Source: JAJRQY01 sp965224435
GTDB lineage: Bacteria; Actinomycetota; Acidimicrobiia; Acidimicrobiales; SZUA-35
Length of the DNA stretch: 64,000 nt
Reading direction: 5' to 3'
Assembly: GCA_965224435.1 (NCBI GenBank)
Contig: OZ245048.1
Location: 2,046,001 to 2,110,000 of the forward strand
Position 1 is the first letter of the stretch, and each line of letters starts with the position of its first letter. Shown here piece by piece: positions 35,821 through 44,500 of the stretch. Both the position numbers and the translations under genes were made by a program. A model generated the notes under the pieces. It was not told the DNA's origin. It worked only from the letters and a program-made list of their open reading frames with translations, and searched no databases.

Positions 35821-36513
35821 CTACTGGTTCGTGTCGTCGCCGCGGGCGAAGACAACGCCAATCAGGCCAACCGCGATAGCGACACCGATTAGTTGAGCGA
35901 CGATGAACCCCGGAGCCGATGACGGCTTGATCCCAGCGAAGGTGTCCGACAGAGTGCGGGCGATAGTCACGGCTGGATTGGCGAAGCTAGTGGAGCTGGT
36001 GAAGTAGTAGGCACCCCCGATGTAGGCGGCAACAGCGTAAGGCGCAGCATCAGCTCGCCCACCACGTACAACGCCCCAGATGATGAGTAGCAGGCCGAGT
36101 GTGGCGATGACTTCAGAAAGAAGCAGGTTGGACGTAGAACGATCGGTGGTTGACCAATTGACAGCGTCGAGTTGGAACATGACGTTGGCGGCCATGGCGC
36201 CGACGATGCCGCCAACAACCTGAGCCGCCACATAGATCAAGGCAGTCTTGGTCGAGAGCTCGCCAAGTAGGCGGGCGGTGAGGGTGACAGCCGGGTTGAA
36301 GTGGGCTCCAGAAACCCAGCCAAAGGCCAAGATGATGGCGGCAAGCACACCAGCCGTGGCGAACGCATTCTGCAGCAGTTGCAAGCCAACGTCTTCACTG
36401 AGCCGCTGGGCCATGATGCCCGAGCCAATGACCCCAGAGAGGAGGAATGCCGTTCCGAGAAACTCAGCTGTCGCCTTCTGGACAAGGCCTGGCTCATAGG
36501 TCTGTACCGTCAT
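35821..36513 (-). CDS. Aquaporin/glycerol facilitator (MIP family)
   Basis: A channel of the major intrinsic protein family with six hydrophobic helices and two NPA motifs (GAHFNPAVTLTARL and SFANPAVTIARTLSD). The FNPAVT and NPAVTIAR contexts and the short loops point to an aquaporin-like channel of the bacterial type also found in arsenic operons, but no ars genes are present here. The ATG directly abuts the stop of the upstream unknown gene, so they are co-transcribed. Confidence 0.9.
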   Translation of the reverse strand: MTVQTYEPGLVQKATAEFLGTAFLLSGVIGSGIMAQRLSEDVGLQLLQNAFATAGVLAAIILAFGWVSGAHFNPAVTLTARLLGELSTKTALIYVAAQVVGGIVGAMAANVMFQLDAVNWSTTDRSTSNLLLSEVIATLGLLLIIWGVVRGGRADAAPYAVAAYIGGAYYFTSSTSFANPAVTIARTLSDTFAGIKPSSAPGFIVAQLIGVAIAVGLIGVVFARGDDTNQ

Positions 36514-37113
36514 CTACTGCATCCCTGCCGAAGTCACGGTTCGTTGAGATACCTCAACAAGATCGCCACGTTTCACAACGTAGGAAATCACCTTGTCCAC
36601 CGAGTGCTGGCCCGAGCGAGCCTTGCCACTTACTACATCCAATTCCATCCCGTTGAGGATAGGGAGCAAGGCGACGGCTCGGAATCCATCCTCGGTGCCC
36701 GGGATCGAGCGCTTGTCTTCACGAATTAGCTCACTGGACTCCCAGATCCAGGTGTCATCCACGCTAATGAATCGGCAGCGGTGACTGGCTCGAGACTTGG
36801 AGATGATGCCTCCGGGGCAAACCACCACATTGCCTTCGACCCAGGGGTTCACGCCTAAGCCGTCCCGACCGAAGCCGACTTCAAAGGCATTGGCAATAAT
36901 GGCATCGAGGTCGCCTCGGCTCACGGCGCGTTCGCGCTGTAGCTGGTGCACGACTTCGCCAATGTTGGAAAGTTCATCGTCAGAGAGCTTGTCCAGAACC
37001 CGGACTGCTTCGGCCGGATCGCCCCGCAAAAGCTTGGCCGAAGCATTGATTCGGCGCGTCGAGGCCGGTCCTTCTGTAGTCACGCCAGACAGGATGCCGT
37101 CACCCACTGACAA
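36514..37113 (-). CDS. Unknown protein upstream of the aquaporin gene
   Basis: A 199-residue protein of unrecognised family, with no signal peptide or membrane helix. The first half is helical and charged (KLSDDELSNIGEVVHQLQRERAVSRGDLDAI); the middle (NPWVEGNVVVCPGGIISKSRASHRCRF) looks beta-rich with two cysteines. The TTG at 37113 has AGGGA about six bases upstream; a GTG two codons later is an alternative. It sits between the aldose epimerase gene (38 bases upstream) and the aquaporin gene, with which it is directly joined. Confidence 0.65.
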   Translation of the reverse strand: MSVGDGILSGVTTEGPASTRRINASAKLLRGDPAEAVRVLDKLSDDELSNIGEVVHQLQRERAVSRGDLDAIIANAFEVGFGRDGLGVNPWVEGNVVVCPGGIISKSRASHRCRFISVDDTWIWESSELIREDKRSIPGTEDGFRAVALLPILNGMELDVVSGKARSGQHSVDKVISYVVKRGDLVEVSQRTVTSAGMQ

Positions 37114-37151
37114 TGCGGTCCCTGCTGCGCCCGATTGAGGCAGTGAGCTTG

Positions 37152-37988
37152 CTAGCGGGACTCGCTTGGAATGTCCCAGCTGAGGGTGAAGCTCCGGGTG
37201 AGTGACTGTCCGGGTTCGAGTCTCTGGTCAAGAGAATTCGGGGCGTGATTGAAAACGTCGGGCGCGGCTGACTGTGGCTCAACACAGATTGCGTGGTCCG
37301 GCTGGTCATAGACAACCCAGTGCTCGCAGTCCGAGCTGAGAGTGAGACGCAGCTGGCCGGGCCAGGTCAGCGTGATGGGCGAGGTGACACCGACAAAGCA
37401 GTTATCCCAGGGGCCATCGGGAACGGGGACAAGACTGCCGGTCGGTATGTCATCCTCATCAAGTTCATACATGGAGTCGGCTTCGAAAGACAGCTGAACC
37501 GGTTCGGTCGCGGGGGAGAGCACCCGTCGAAACCAAGGATGCCAGCCAACCATCGCAGGCATGGGCTTGGTTCCGGCAGTGACGCACAGGGCAAGAGTTA
37601 GGGAGGTCCCGGTGAGTTGTACTTGGTGGCTGACACTTCCACCAAGGGGCCAATGTCCATCCATTTGCAGGCTTAGCGTCTGCTCGTCCAACTGGTCCCA
37701 CGATTGAACAAAGCCGACACCGTGAATCGAGTGGTCATGGAGCGGACCGGTTCCGGGATCGACTCGAAGCTGCTGTTGAGCACCGTCGAACTCGAACTGG
37801 GCTTGGCGTACCCGACCCGCCCACGGAACCATGGGGTAGGCGCCCCATAACAAGGGCAGGGCAGGATCGGCAGCGGAGTGGTCGTCGTGGGTGACGAGGA
37901 GTTCGTGACCATGCACAAGGAGTGTGGAGAGTCGACCTCCTCGCTCGGGGTCAAGACTGATGGAGACGTCGCTGTTGCTCAGGTGCAC
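37152..37988 (-). CDS. Aldose 1-epimerase family protein
   Basis: A beta-sandwich mutarotase-like protein of 278 residues. Family marks are the N-terminal PERGGRLSTLLVHGHELL, PMVPWAGRVR, the catalytic-type histidine in HDHSIHGVGF, and the histidine in GWHPWF. The glutamate base of the family is probably in ICVEPQSAAPD. It interconverts anomers of sugars or sugar phosphates. GTG start at 37988, divergent from the alpha/beta hydrolase gene. Confidence 0.85.
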   Translation of the reverse strand: MHLSNSDVSISLDPERGGRLSTLLVHGHELLVTHDDHSAADPALPLLWGAYPMVPWAGRVRQAQFEFDGAQQQLRVDPGTGPLHDHSIHGVGFVQSWDQLDEQTLSLQMDGHWPLGGSVSHQVQLTGTSLTLALCVTAGTKPMPAMVGWHPWFRRVLSPATEPVQLSFEADSMYELDEDDIPTGSLVPVPDGPWDNCFVGVTSPITLTWPGQLRLTLSSDCEHWVVYDQPDHAICVEPQSAAPDVFNHAPNSLDQRLEPGQSLTRSFTLSWDIPSESR

Positions 37989-38088
37989 CCAACCACACTA
38001 GTGGTGTCGAGCGGCCCCACTAGCCCTGTCCGAACACGTTCTTGAGGGACTTTGGGCAGTGAGGCAGCTTGTATGTCACCCTGTGGAG

Positions 38089-38886
38089 ATGAGCGAAACA
38101 ACAACCGCCGACGGCACGACCATCTATTGGGACGAAGCTGGTCAATCAGCCAATGATGATGACGGAGCGGTCCTGCTCGTTCACGGCATCACAGAGAACT
38201 CCCTCTTCTGGAAACCGGTAGCTGACTTACTCTCACCCACAGGGCGAGTGGTTTGGTTGGATCTTCGGGGGCACGGCAAGTCTGGTGACGCCGGCAACTA
38301 CGACATGGCGTCAATGGCCAGCGATGTTGCCGCGGTGGTTGCTGCGGCTGGCCTTGATCGGCCTCACCTGGTTGGTCACTCATTAGGTGGGATTGTGGTT
38401 TCTGCTGCGGGGGCGGCGATGCCCGTTCGCTCGGTCACCAATGTTGATCAGTCGCTCCAGCTTGGAGCCTTCAAGGCCATGCTGTCCGAAGTTGAAGGAA
38501 TGCTTCGAGATGCCGACTCATTCCCAGTGGTGATGGCGGGCTTGTTCGATCAGCTCAGTGGCGACATGTTGGGCGATGAGAAGAAGGCCGGACTGGCTTC
38601 TATGCGCCGTCCTCATCAGGAGATGGTGCTTGGAGTTTGGGACATGATCTTCAACGGATCTGAAGCTGAGATTGGGTCCACGGTGGCTGCAGCCATGGCG
38701 GGCTATGGCGACAACAAGGTTCCCTACCTGTCGCTGCATGGTGCTGACCCGGGTCCGGATTACGCCGAATGGCTGTCGGGCATGATTCCGGGTGCTGTGA
38801 CCGAGCTGTGGGATGAGCACGGTCACTACCCACACCTCGTTGATCCTGAGCGTTTCGTCAAACGTCTTCTTTCCTTCTGGGGCTAA
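38089..38886 (+). CDS. Alpha/beta hydrolase
   Basis: A serine hydrolase of the alpha/beta fold. The oxyanion strand is VHGITENSLFWKPV, the nucleophile elbow is LVGHSLGGIVV, and the catalytic His is in EHGHYPHLVDPERF near the C terminus; the acid is probably in LHGADPG. I use the ATG at 38089, where conserved sequence begins, but a GTG at 38059 has a better-spaced upstream GAGG. The substrate is unknown; family members include esterases and haloperoxidase-like enzymes. Confidence 0.87.
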   Translation: MSETTTADGTTIYWDEAGQSANDDDGAVLLVHGITENSLFWKPVADLLSPTGRVVWLDLRGHGKSGDAGNYDMASMASDVAAVVAAAGLDRPHLVGHSLGGIVVSAAGAAMPVRSVTNVDQSLQLGAFKAMLSEVEGMLRDADSFPVVMAGLFDQLSGDMLGDEKKAGLASMRRPHQEMVLGVWDMIFNGSEAEIGSTVAAAMAGYGDNKVPYLSLHGADPGPDYAEWLSGMIPGAVTELWDEHGHYPHLVDPERFVKRLLSFWG

Positions 38887-38923
38887 GTCAGTACAGATGT
38901 CAGTGTTGCCAGTTGATTGTTAC

Positions 38924-38951
38924 CTTCGCGTCCCATTAGTGGAACGCGAAG
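38924..38951. terminator. Hairpin after the alpha/beta hydrolase gene
   Basis: Eight-base arms (38924-38931 and 38944-38951) are exact reverse complements around a 12-base loop that can pair further with one bulge. It lies 38 bases downstream of the hydrolase stop and upstream of the PPOX gene. No T run follows. Confidence 0.4.
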
Positions 38952-39034
38952 TGCACATTGAGCCGTTGCCATCGGCTGCTATGGCCGGATTGTCTTGATT
39001 CGTTAAGTCAGCCCTCTGAGGTGCCGATTGCTAC

Positions 39035-40249
39035 TTGATGCAAGATCAGTCTGCCATCGAGCCAACGCTGCCCGAACGCGCCCGCACCCTTCTGGCTGCC
39101 ACACCTCATGCGGCCTTGGCCTGTGTGGACATTGATGGCCGACCCGTTGTTGGCATCACACCAATCGTTGATGATGGCACCGGAGCGCCGGTCACCGTCA
39201 TCTCCAATCTTTCAACCCATGTCATCCGAGCTCGACAGGACTCTCGGGCCAGCATGACCATTGGTGACCGGCTTCTCATCCAGGGTGATCTGGTCGCCAT
39301 TCCTGGGCTCCAGCAACTTGATCTACAAGATCGCTTCCTCAAAGATCACGCCCATCTCCAAACCCAGGTCGAGTCCTTGGACTACTCATGGCTCCGACTC
39401 GTACCTCTCCGTGTTTGCTGGATCGATGAGACTGGTTCTGAGCACTGGCTACGTCCTCAGGACCTAGCGGGAGCCGAGCCTGATCCGTTGGCCAAGTTGG
39501 CAGACGATCTGGTGGCTTCGATAGCGGACCGGCTCGGCGAGGATTTGCTTCTGATGGCCAAGACTCTTGGCGGGCGCTGGCTAGCGACAGAGGCTGAACT
39601 GACGCAGATTGATCGCTACGGCTTGTTAGCCATGGTAAAGGATCCAACTGGTCGTCGGTTGGCCCGGCTGCCCTTCCCGCAACGTCTGGACGAGCCAAAT
39701 GATGTGCACCTTGCTGTTGGCGGCCTGCTCCGGGCTGCTCGCTCGGCGCCCTCAGATTCGAATAGCTCGCCGAGCCTGTTGCACGCCGTAGAAAGCAACA
39801 GCGGAAGCGGAGCCGACATTGATCGAGTCGACGGTTCCGGACATGGGAATACGAACTCGTTGTTCGACAGCCTCGAGAGCGCCAACGGTCAGTCCTGGTC
39901 CCTCAGCTCCGAGGAAGATGGCGACCCGCTCGTCTGGATCGAGGACGAGGTCCCCCAGGTCAACGGCGGCGTCCCCGGGGGTGAGGGCGAGGGTCTTGAA
40001 CCCCTGCTCTTTGATGATGTCGAGCCCGGTTGGGAACGCGTCGAGGCGTCCGTAGGGGAGGGAGAAGGCCTCGCCCATGCTGACTCGGGCGCATCGCCGG
40101 TAGAGGGGATCACAGCAGCTGGGGTCCAACAAGAAGGCGTCGACTCCGAGGGCGGCAGCACAGCGCAAGATGACGCCCATATTGGTGGGGTTGTTGATGG
40201 CCTCAGCCACGACGATGGTGCGGACCGACTGGTCGCTGAGAATCTCTAA
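39035..40249 (+). CDS. PPOX/DUF2470 heme-utilisation-like protein with an antisense-encoded tail
   Basis: The first 230 residues form a split-barrel flavin/heme-binding domain of the pyridoxamine-phosphate-oxidase fold (ARTLLAATPHAALACVDIDG) followed by a DUF2470-like region (DLLLMAKTLGGRWLATEAEL, DRYGLLAMVKD), as in HugZ-type heme-degrading proteins. Homologous proteins would end near VGGLLRAARS, around 39750. Here the frame stays open for another 165 residues, entirely antisense to the 3' half of the TrmH gene. The tail is Ser/Gly/Asp/Glu-rich and not domain-like. A lost stop codon is likely; the tail might still be translated. Confidence 0.75.
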   Translation: MMQDQSAIEPTLPERARTLLAATPHAALACVDIDGRPVVGITPIVDDGTGAPVTVISNLSTHVIRARQDSRASMTIGDRLLIQGDLVAIPGLQQLDLQDRFLKDHAHLQTQVESLDYSWLRLVPLRVCWIDETGSEHWLRPQDLAGAEPDPLAKLADDLVASIADRLGEDLLLMAKTLGGRWLATEAELTQIDRYGLLAMVKDPTGRRLARLPFPQRLDEPNDVHLAVGGLLRAARSAPSDSNSSPSLLHAVESNSGSGADIDRVDGSGHGNTNSLFDSLESANGQSWSLSSEEDGDPLVWIEDEVPQVNGGVPGGEGEGLEPLLFDDVEPGWERVEASVGEGEGLAHADSGASPVEGITAAGVQQEGVDSEGGSTAQDDAHIGGVVDGLSHDDGADRLVAENL

Positions 40250-40570
40250 CGGCGTTGGCACCGGTCGGCGGTGAAAACAGGCGAGGGCGCCACGGTGTAA
40301 GTGGTAGCCCGTGATCTGCTCCAGGACTTGGGGTGCCGCCGCGTAGATAGGGATCTCATCGGGAATGATCCCGGGCATTTCTTTCTTGCGCTTGCCGTCG
40401 ATCAGGATGGAGACAAGCTCGTAGTCGGCGTTGAGGGCTCGCTCAACCACCCGGTCGCCCTCGGCGACAAAGACCCCCTTCATGTCTCCCCAGCGCTCAC
40501 GCCGCATGCGCAGGGAGTGATCGCGTAGGCCTTGGAACACCTCGATCCGAGGATCGAAGGGGTCGGTCAT
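39752..40570 (-). CDS. TrmH/SpoU family RNA methyltransferase
   Basis: A SPOUT methyltransferase that 2'-O-methylates rRNA or tRNA. The three SpoU motifs are present: INNPTNMGVILRCA, IFLGAEGPGLT and IPMSGTVDSINVGSASAVAFY near the C terminus. The N-terminal substrate-binding domain includes KGVFVAEGDRVVERAL. Starts at ATG 40570 and TTG 40660 are possible; the added 30 residues are low-complexity, so I use the shorter. The selenoprotein gene lies just upstream on the same strand and probably shares the transcript. Confidence 0.9.
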   Translation of the reverse strand: MTDPFDPRIEVFQGLRDHSLRMRRERWGDMKGVFVAEGDRVVERALNADYELVSILIDGKRKKEMPGIIPDEIPIYAAAPQVLEQITGYHLHRGALACFHRRPVPTPLEILSDQSVRTIVVAEAINNPTNMGVILRCAAALGVDAFLLDPSCCDPLYRRCARVSMGEAFSLPYGRLDAFPTGLDIIKEQGFKTLALTPGDAAVDLGDLVLDPDERVAIFLGAEGPGLTVGALEAVEQRVRIPMSGTVDSINVGSASAVAFYGVQQARRAIRI

Positions 40571-40671
40571 TGCAATGGTGTTTTCTAGGCGGGGAACGAA
40601 GGGTTCGTCGTCGCCAATTGAATCGCCTTCAGACTTGGCTGGTGGGGGCTTCTTAGCCAACGGATCGGAAC

Positions 40672-40947
40672 TCAGGACTCATACAGAGGTACATCTGGGC
40701 CAACGAGGTCGCTAAACAGGGCTAGCACTTCGCCGTCTTCGGCGTGGCGGCCAGTCTCGGCCTTGGAGTAGAGGGACTCACCGTCCACCGCAACATCAAA
40801 GACTCCCTTGCTTCCGGTGACCAGGGTCAACTCAGCAATCACGTGCTGATAGTTGGACAATAAATCCTGCGTCGCGCTCACGGCACGAGGAGAATAGTTT
40901 CAGGGCACGCAGTAGGTAATGGAGATTCGATAGCGACGATCAAGCAT
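40672..40947 (-). CDS. Selenoprotein of the SelW/SelT/SelH (Rdx) family with CxxU motif
   Basis: From ATG 40947 (or 40956) the frame reads ISITYC-V-P-[TGA]-NYSPRA and then the family body (LLSNYQHVIAELTLV, GVFDVAVDGESLYSK) to a terminal TGA at 40672. The internal TGA at 40900-40902 falls exactly where Rdx proteins carry the second residue of the CxxC/CxxU thioredoxin-like motif, so it is read here as selenocysteine. Cys at 40909-40911 is its partner. Twelve bases after the TGA begins a stem-loop fitting the bacterial SECIS consensus. Starting instead at GTG 40881 would give 69 residues with no redox site. The product is a small thiol/selenol oxidoreductase-like protein of about 91 residues. 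Confidence 0.85.
40872..40888 (-). promoter_or_regulatory. Candidate bacterial SECIS stem-loop
   Basis: On the minus-strand transcript, CGUGC (40887-40883) pairs with GCGCG (40877-40873), extended by U40888-A40872, around the loop CGUGA. The loop begins 17 bases after the UGA and has G in its second position, in line with the published bacterial SECIS consensus (short stem, G among the first loop bases, loop about 16-37 bases after UGA). SelB binding is inferred. Confidence 0.65.
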
Positions 40948-40980
40948 GACGCCCATCTTAGTGGTGTAGATTCTTCTGCC

Positions 40981-41406
40981 ATGAAGGGCATCGTCATTTA
41001 CGAAAGTCTCACCGGCAATACAGCGAAGGCTGGATGGATCATTGCTGAGGAGCTCACCCAGTCGGGGATCGAGACCATTGCTTGCTCAACCAAGAATGTC
41101 GACATGCAGGCCTTGTCTGATGCCGACATTGTCGTGATCGGAACCTGGACTGATGGAATGATTCTTGCTGGGCAACGCCCTGGTGGTGTCGGCCGCATCT
41201 CCCAACTCCCAGTAATCGAAGGCAAGACAGCCGCCGTCTATTGCACCTACGCCATCAAGGCGGGCAAGACGCTCGAGAAGCTCACCGGGGTTGTGACTCG
41301 ATTGGGTGGCGACGTGATTGGTGGCGCAACTATTCGTCGTGACCGGGTTGAGGCCAGCGCCTCGGAGTTTGTTGACCGCTTGGTCGCCGCTACACAATAC
41401 GCCTGA
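40981..41406 (+). CDS. Flavodoxin-domain protein
   Basis: A 141-residue single flavodoxin domain. The FMN phosphate loop is IVIYESLTGNTAKAG at the N terminus; the later loops VIGTWTDGMILAGQRPGG and VYCTYAIKAGKTLEKL match FMN-contacting regions of short flavodoxin-like proteins. It is divergent from the selenoprotein gene with only about 25-33 bases between starts, and 100 bases upstream of the indolepyruvate oxidoreductase, to which it might supply or accept electrons; this is inferred from position. Confidence 0.85.
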   Translation: MKGIVIYESLTGNTAKAGWIIAEELTQSGIETIACSTKNVDMQALSDADIVVIGTWTDGMILAGQRPGGVGRISQLPVIEGKTAAVYCTYAIKAGKTLEKLTGVVTRLGGDVIGGATIRRDRVEASASEFVDRLVAATQYA

Positions 41407-41449
41407 GATTCTCTCGCCCCGGAATTCTCTGCCCTCAGATTCTCTGCCC
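41407..41449. repeat. Three near-identical short repeats upstream of the indolepyruvate oxidoreductase gene
   Basis: The core ATTCTCT followed by CGCCC or GCCC occurs three times in a row (about 41407-41420, 41422-41434, 41438-41449), with 15-16 base spacing. A complementary AGAGAA occurs downstream near 41485. The spacing is near one and a half DNA helical turns. Function is unknown; it may be a regulatory repeat or remnant duplication. Confidence 0.5.
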
Positions 41450-41506
41450 GTGGTCGGGGTTGTGGCGATGGCTAGGCGACTCTGAGAGAAGAGCTAGTCT
41501 GGATCG

Positions 41507-44500
41507 ATGATCCGTGAGGGCTACCAGCTGTCTGACCGTTACCTGGCCGAGGGTGGCCCGGTGTTCATGTCAGGGATTCAAGCCCTGGCCCGCATCCCCA
41601 TCGAGCAGCTCCGTCGCGATCGGCTCATAGGACACAACTCTGCCGCCCTAGTCTCGGGCTATCCGGGATCGCCCCTTGGCGGCTTTGATCAGGAACTGGC
41701 CCGTGCGCTTCGCGTGGTGAGCGATCTTCCAATTGTTCATCAGCCTGCTGTCAATGAAGAATTGGGTGCCAGCGCGGTCATGGGATCCCAGCTGGCCTCG
41801 ACTCGGCCCGATGTTCGCTATGACGGCGTTGTCGGGATCTGGTACGGCAAGGCCCCGGGCCTAGACCGGGCGACCGATGCCTTGCGTCACGGAGTGTTCG
41901 CTGGGTCCAGCGCCGGTGGGGGAGCCTTGGCCCTGGTTGGAGATGATCCGGCAGCCAAGTCCTCGACCATGCCTTCGTCCTCCGACGCGGCACTGGTCGA
42001 CCTGCATATGCCAATCCTGTATCCGGGAACCATTGCCGAGTGTTTGGAACTTGGTCTGCACGGGATTGCTATGTCTCGGGCCACGGGCTTGTGGTCGGCG
42101 CTGAAGATCGTGACACCGATTGCCGATGGCACCGGCACGGTCCAGCTGCCCGTGCTGGATGGGGAGCCAGTGTTGCCTCGCCACAGCAATCCCGACGGCT
42201 CCATCTGGGTACCTCATCCGTCGGCTCAATTCTTGGGTCCACGTATGGTGGAGGTCGAGCGCGAGTTTCACGAGATCCGCTCTGAGCTGGCCCGTCAATA
42301 TGGTGCGCTCAACCGTCTGAACCGAACGACGACAAATCCTCCCGACGCCTGGCTGGGCATTGTCGCTACTGGCTTCACCTACTTCCAGGTGTTGGAGGCG
42401 TTCCGTCGGTTAGGGCTGCCTGATTTGCATGCCATTGCCGACGCCGGTATCCGGCTAGCCCATTTGCGCATGCCGGTCCCGTTCGACGTGCAGCAGGTCG
42501 CTTCCTTTGCTCAAGGATTAGAGGAAATCTTCGTCATCGAAGAGAAAAACCCGACTCTGGAACGCCTGATTCGTGACACGTTGTATGACGCAGCCGTGCG
42601 GCCCCGTGTCTTCGGAAAGCAGGGACCAAATGGGGCGGATCTACTCCCGTCCTACGGCCTTTTGGATGCCGACGTGATCACACCAGCACTGCGTCACCGC
42701 TTGCAAGACCGCTTGCGGGACCGTCTTGCTCCCGCGCCTCCCGAGCCGCGTGAGTTGATCCCACTCAGCGTCAACCGCACACCATTCTTTTGCTCAGGCT
42801 GTCCCCACAACTGGGGGACCAAGGTGCCAGAAGGATCAGTTGTTGGCATGGGAACTGGTTGCCACGGCATGACCCTGCTGATGGATGAGGCCCGGGTAGG
42901 AGAGAGTATTGGCATCACCGCCATGGGGAACGAGGGCACACAATGGTTAGGCATGGCGCCCTTTGTCGAAACCGAGCATGTGTTCCAGAACTTTGGCGAC
43001 GGGACCTATTTCCATTCTGGCCAACTTGCCGTGCAGGCCGCAATTGGTGCTGGCGCCAATGTGACCTTCAAGATCCTTTACAACGACACCGTTGCCATGA
43101 CTGGCGGACAGGTCACCGCCCACCGAGTGGGTGTGCCCGAATTGGCCCAACTCTTGCTGACCCACGGGGTCAAGGAAGTAGTCGTGACGACCGATGACGT
43201 GTCGGAATATCGCGGCATCACCTTGCCCAAGGGTGTGGAGCTCCTGGACCGGACCAAGCTGATCGAAGTACAAGAGCGTTTGGCAAAGGTCAAGGGTGTG
43301 ACGGTCATCATCCATCATCAGGGCTGTGCGGCGGAGATCCGACGAGGACGGCGACGAGGCACGGTGGCCAAGCCCGCGAAGCGGGTTGTCATCAACCATC
43401 GCATCTGTGAAGGCTGTGGCGATTGTGGTGATGTCAGCAACTGCCTTTCGGTCCAGCCTGTGGCTACGCCACTTGGGCGCAAGACGCAGATTGATCAGGC
43501 CAGCTGCAATGTCGACTTGTCTTGTTTGCACGGCGATTGCCCGGCCTTCATGACTGTCGATGTTGACGAAGATGCCAATCCACATCGAAGCGCTGATTTG
43601 CCTGAGCTGGATTCGATCCACGTTGGGTCGCCCGCGATGACCGATAGAGCTTCGACCACTATTCGTCTCTCCGGTATTGGTGGAACTGGGGTAGTGACCG
43701 CGGCGCAGATGCTAGGCACGGCTGCACTGCTCCACGGACTAGAAGTCGACGGGGTCGACCAGACGGGGCTGTCTCAAAAGGCGGGGCCAGTCATCAGTGA
43801 CCTGGTGATCAGCCAGTCCGGTTCGCCCCGACGTTCCAATCTGATTGGTCGCCAACAGGCCGACGTGCTTGTGGCCTTTGATGAGCTGGTTGCTGCTTCC
43901 GACGGCGCAATCGGTGTTGGCCTGGGCGGGCACACCAAGGTGTTTGCTTCTACCGCAGTCACGCCGACCGGTCGTCAGATCACCGATCCTGCCCTGGCGT
44001 CGCCCACTCCGGACGACCTGGGTCAGCGCTTCGACGCTCGGGCTGATGGGGCCGACGTTCAGTACCTACAAGCCCTGCATCTGGCTGCCGCCTTGACCGG
44101 CACGGCATCTACCGCCAACACGCTCCTGCTTGGTGTGGCGTTTCAGTCCGGCGAGATCCCGGTCTCGATCGAGGCCTTCGAAGAAGCGATCGAGTTGAAC
44201 GGTGTTGCGGTCGAAGCCAATCTGGCGGCCTTTGGCTGGGGCAGACGCTGGTTCCACAACCAAGAGAAGATCGAAGCCCTGGCCGCCGAGTCAGGACAAG
44301 TGACACTGGAAGTTGCGGTTGAACCGCTTCCTTCGTCGCTAGCAGCCAAGGTTGCTCACTTGGGGTTGGACTCGGATCCGCTGACTCTCGTCACCATGCT
44401 GGCCAGTGATCTGGTTGCCTATCAAGACGAGGCTTACGCCACTCGGTTCCTGACCTTGATCAAGCTAGCGGTAGGCACTGGGAGCTCGACCCTGGTGGAA

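Noticed and set aside
40672..40881. A 69-residue protein starting at GTG 40881
   Set aside because: It would lack the CxxC/CxxU redox site that defines the family; reading the upstream TGA as selenocysteine restores it.
42947..43621. Open frame on the minus strand inside the indolepyruvate oxidoreductase gene
   Set aside because: Antisense to the TPP and cluster-binding regions, with no recognisable product.
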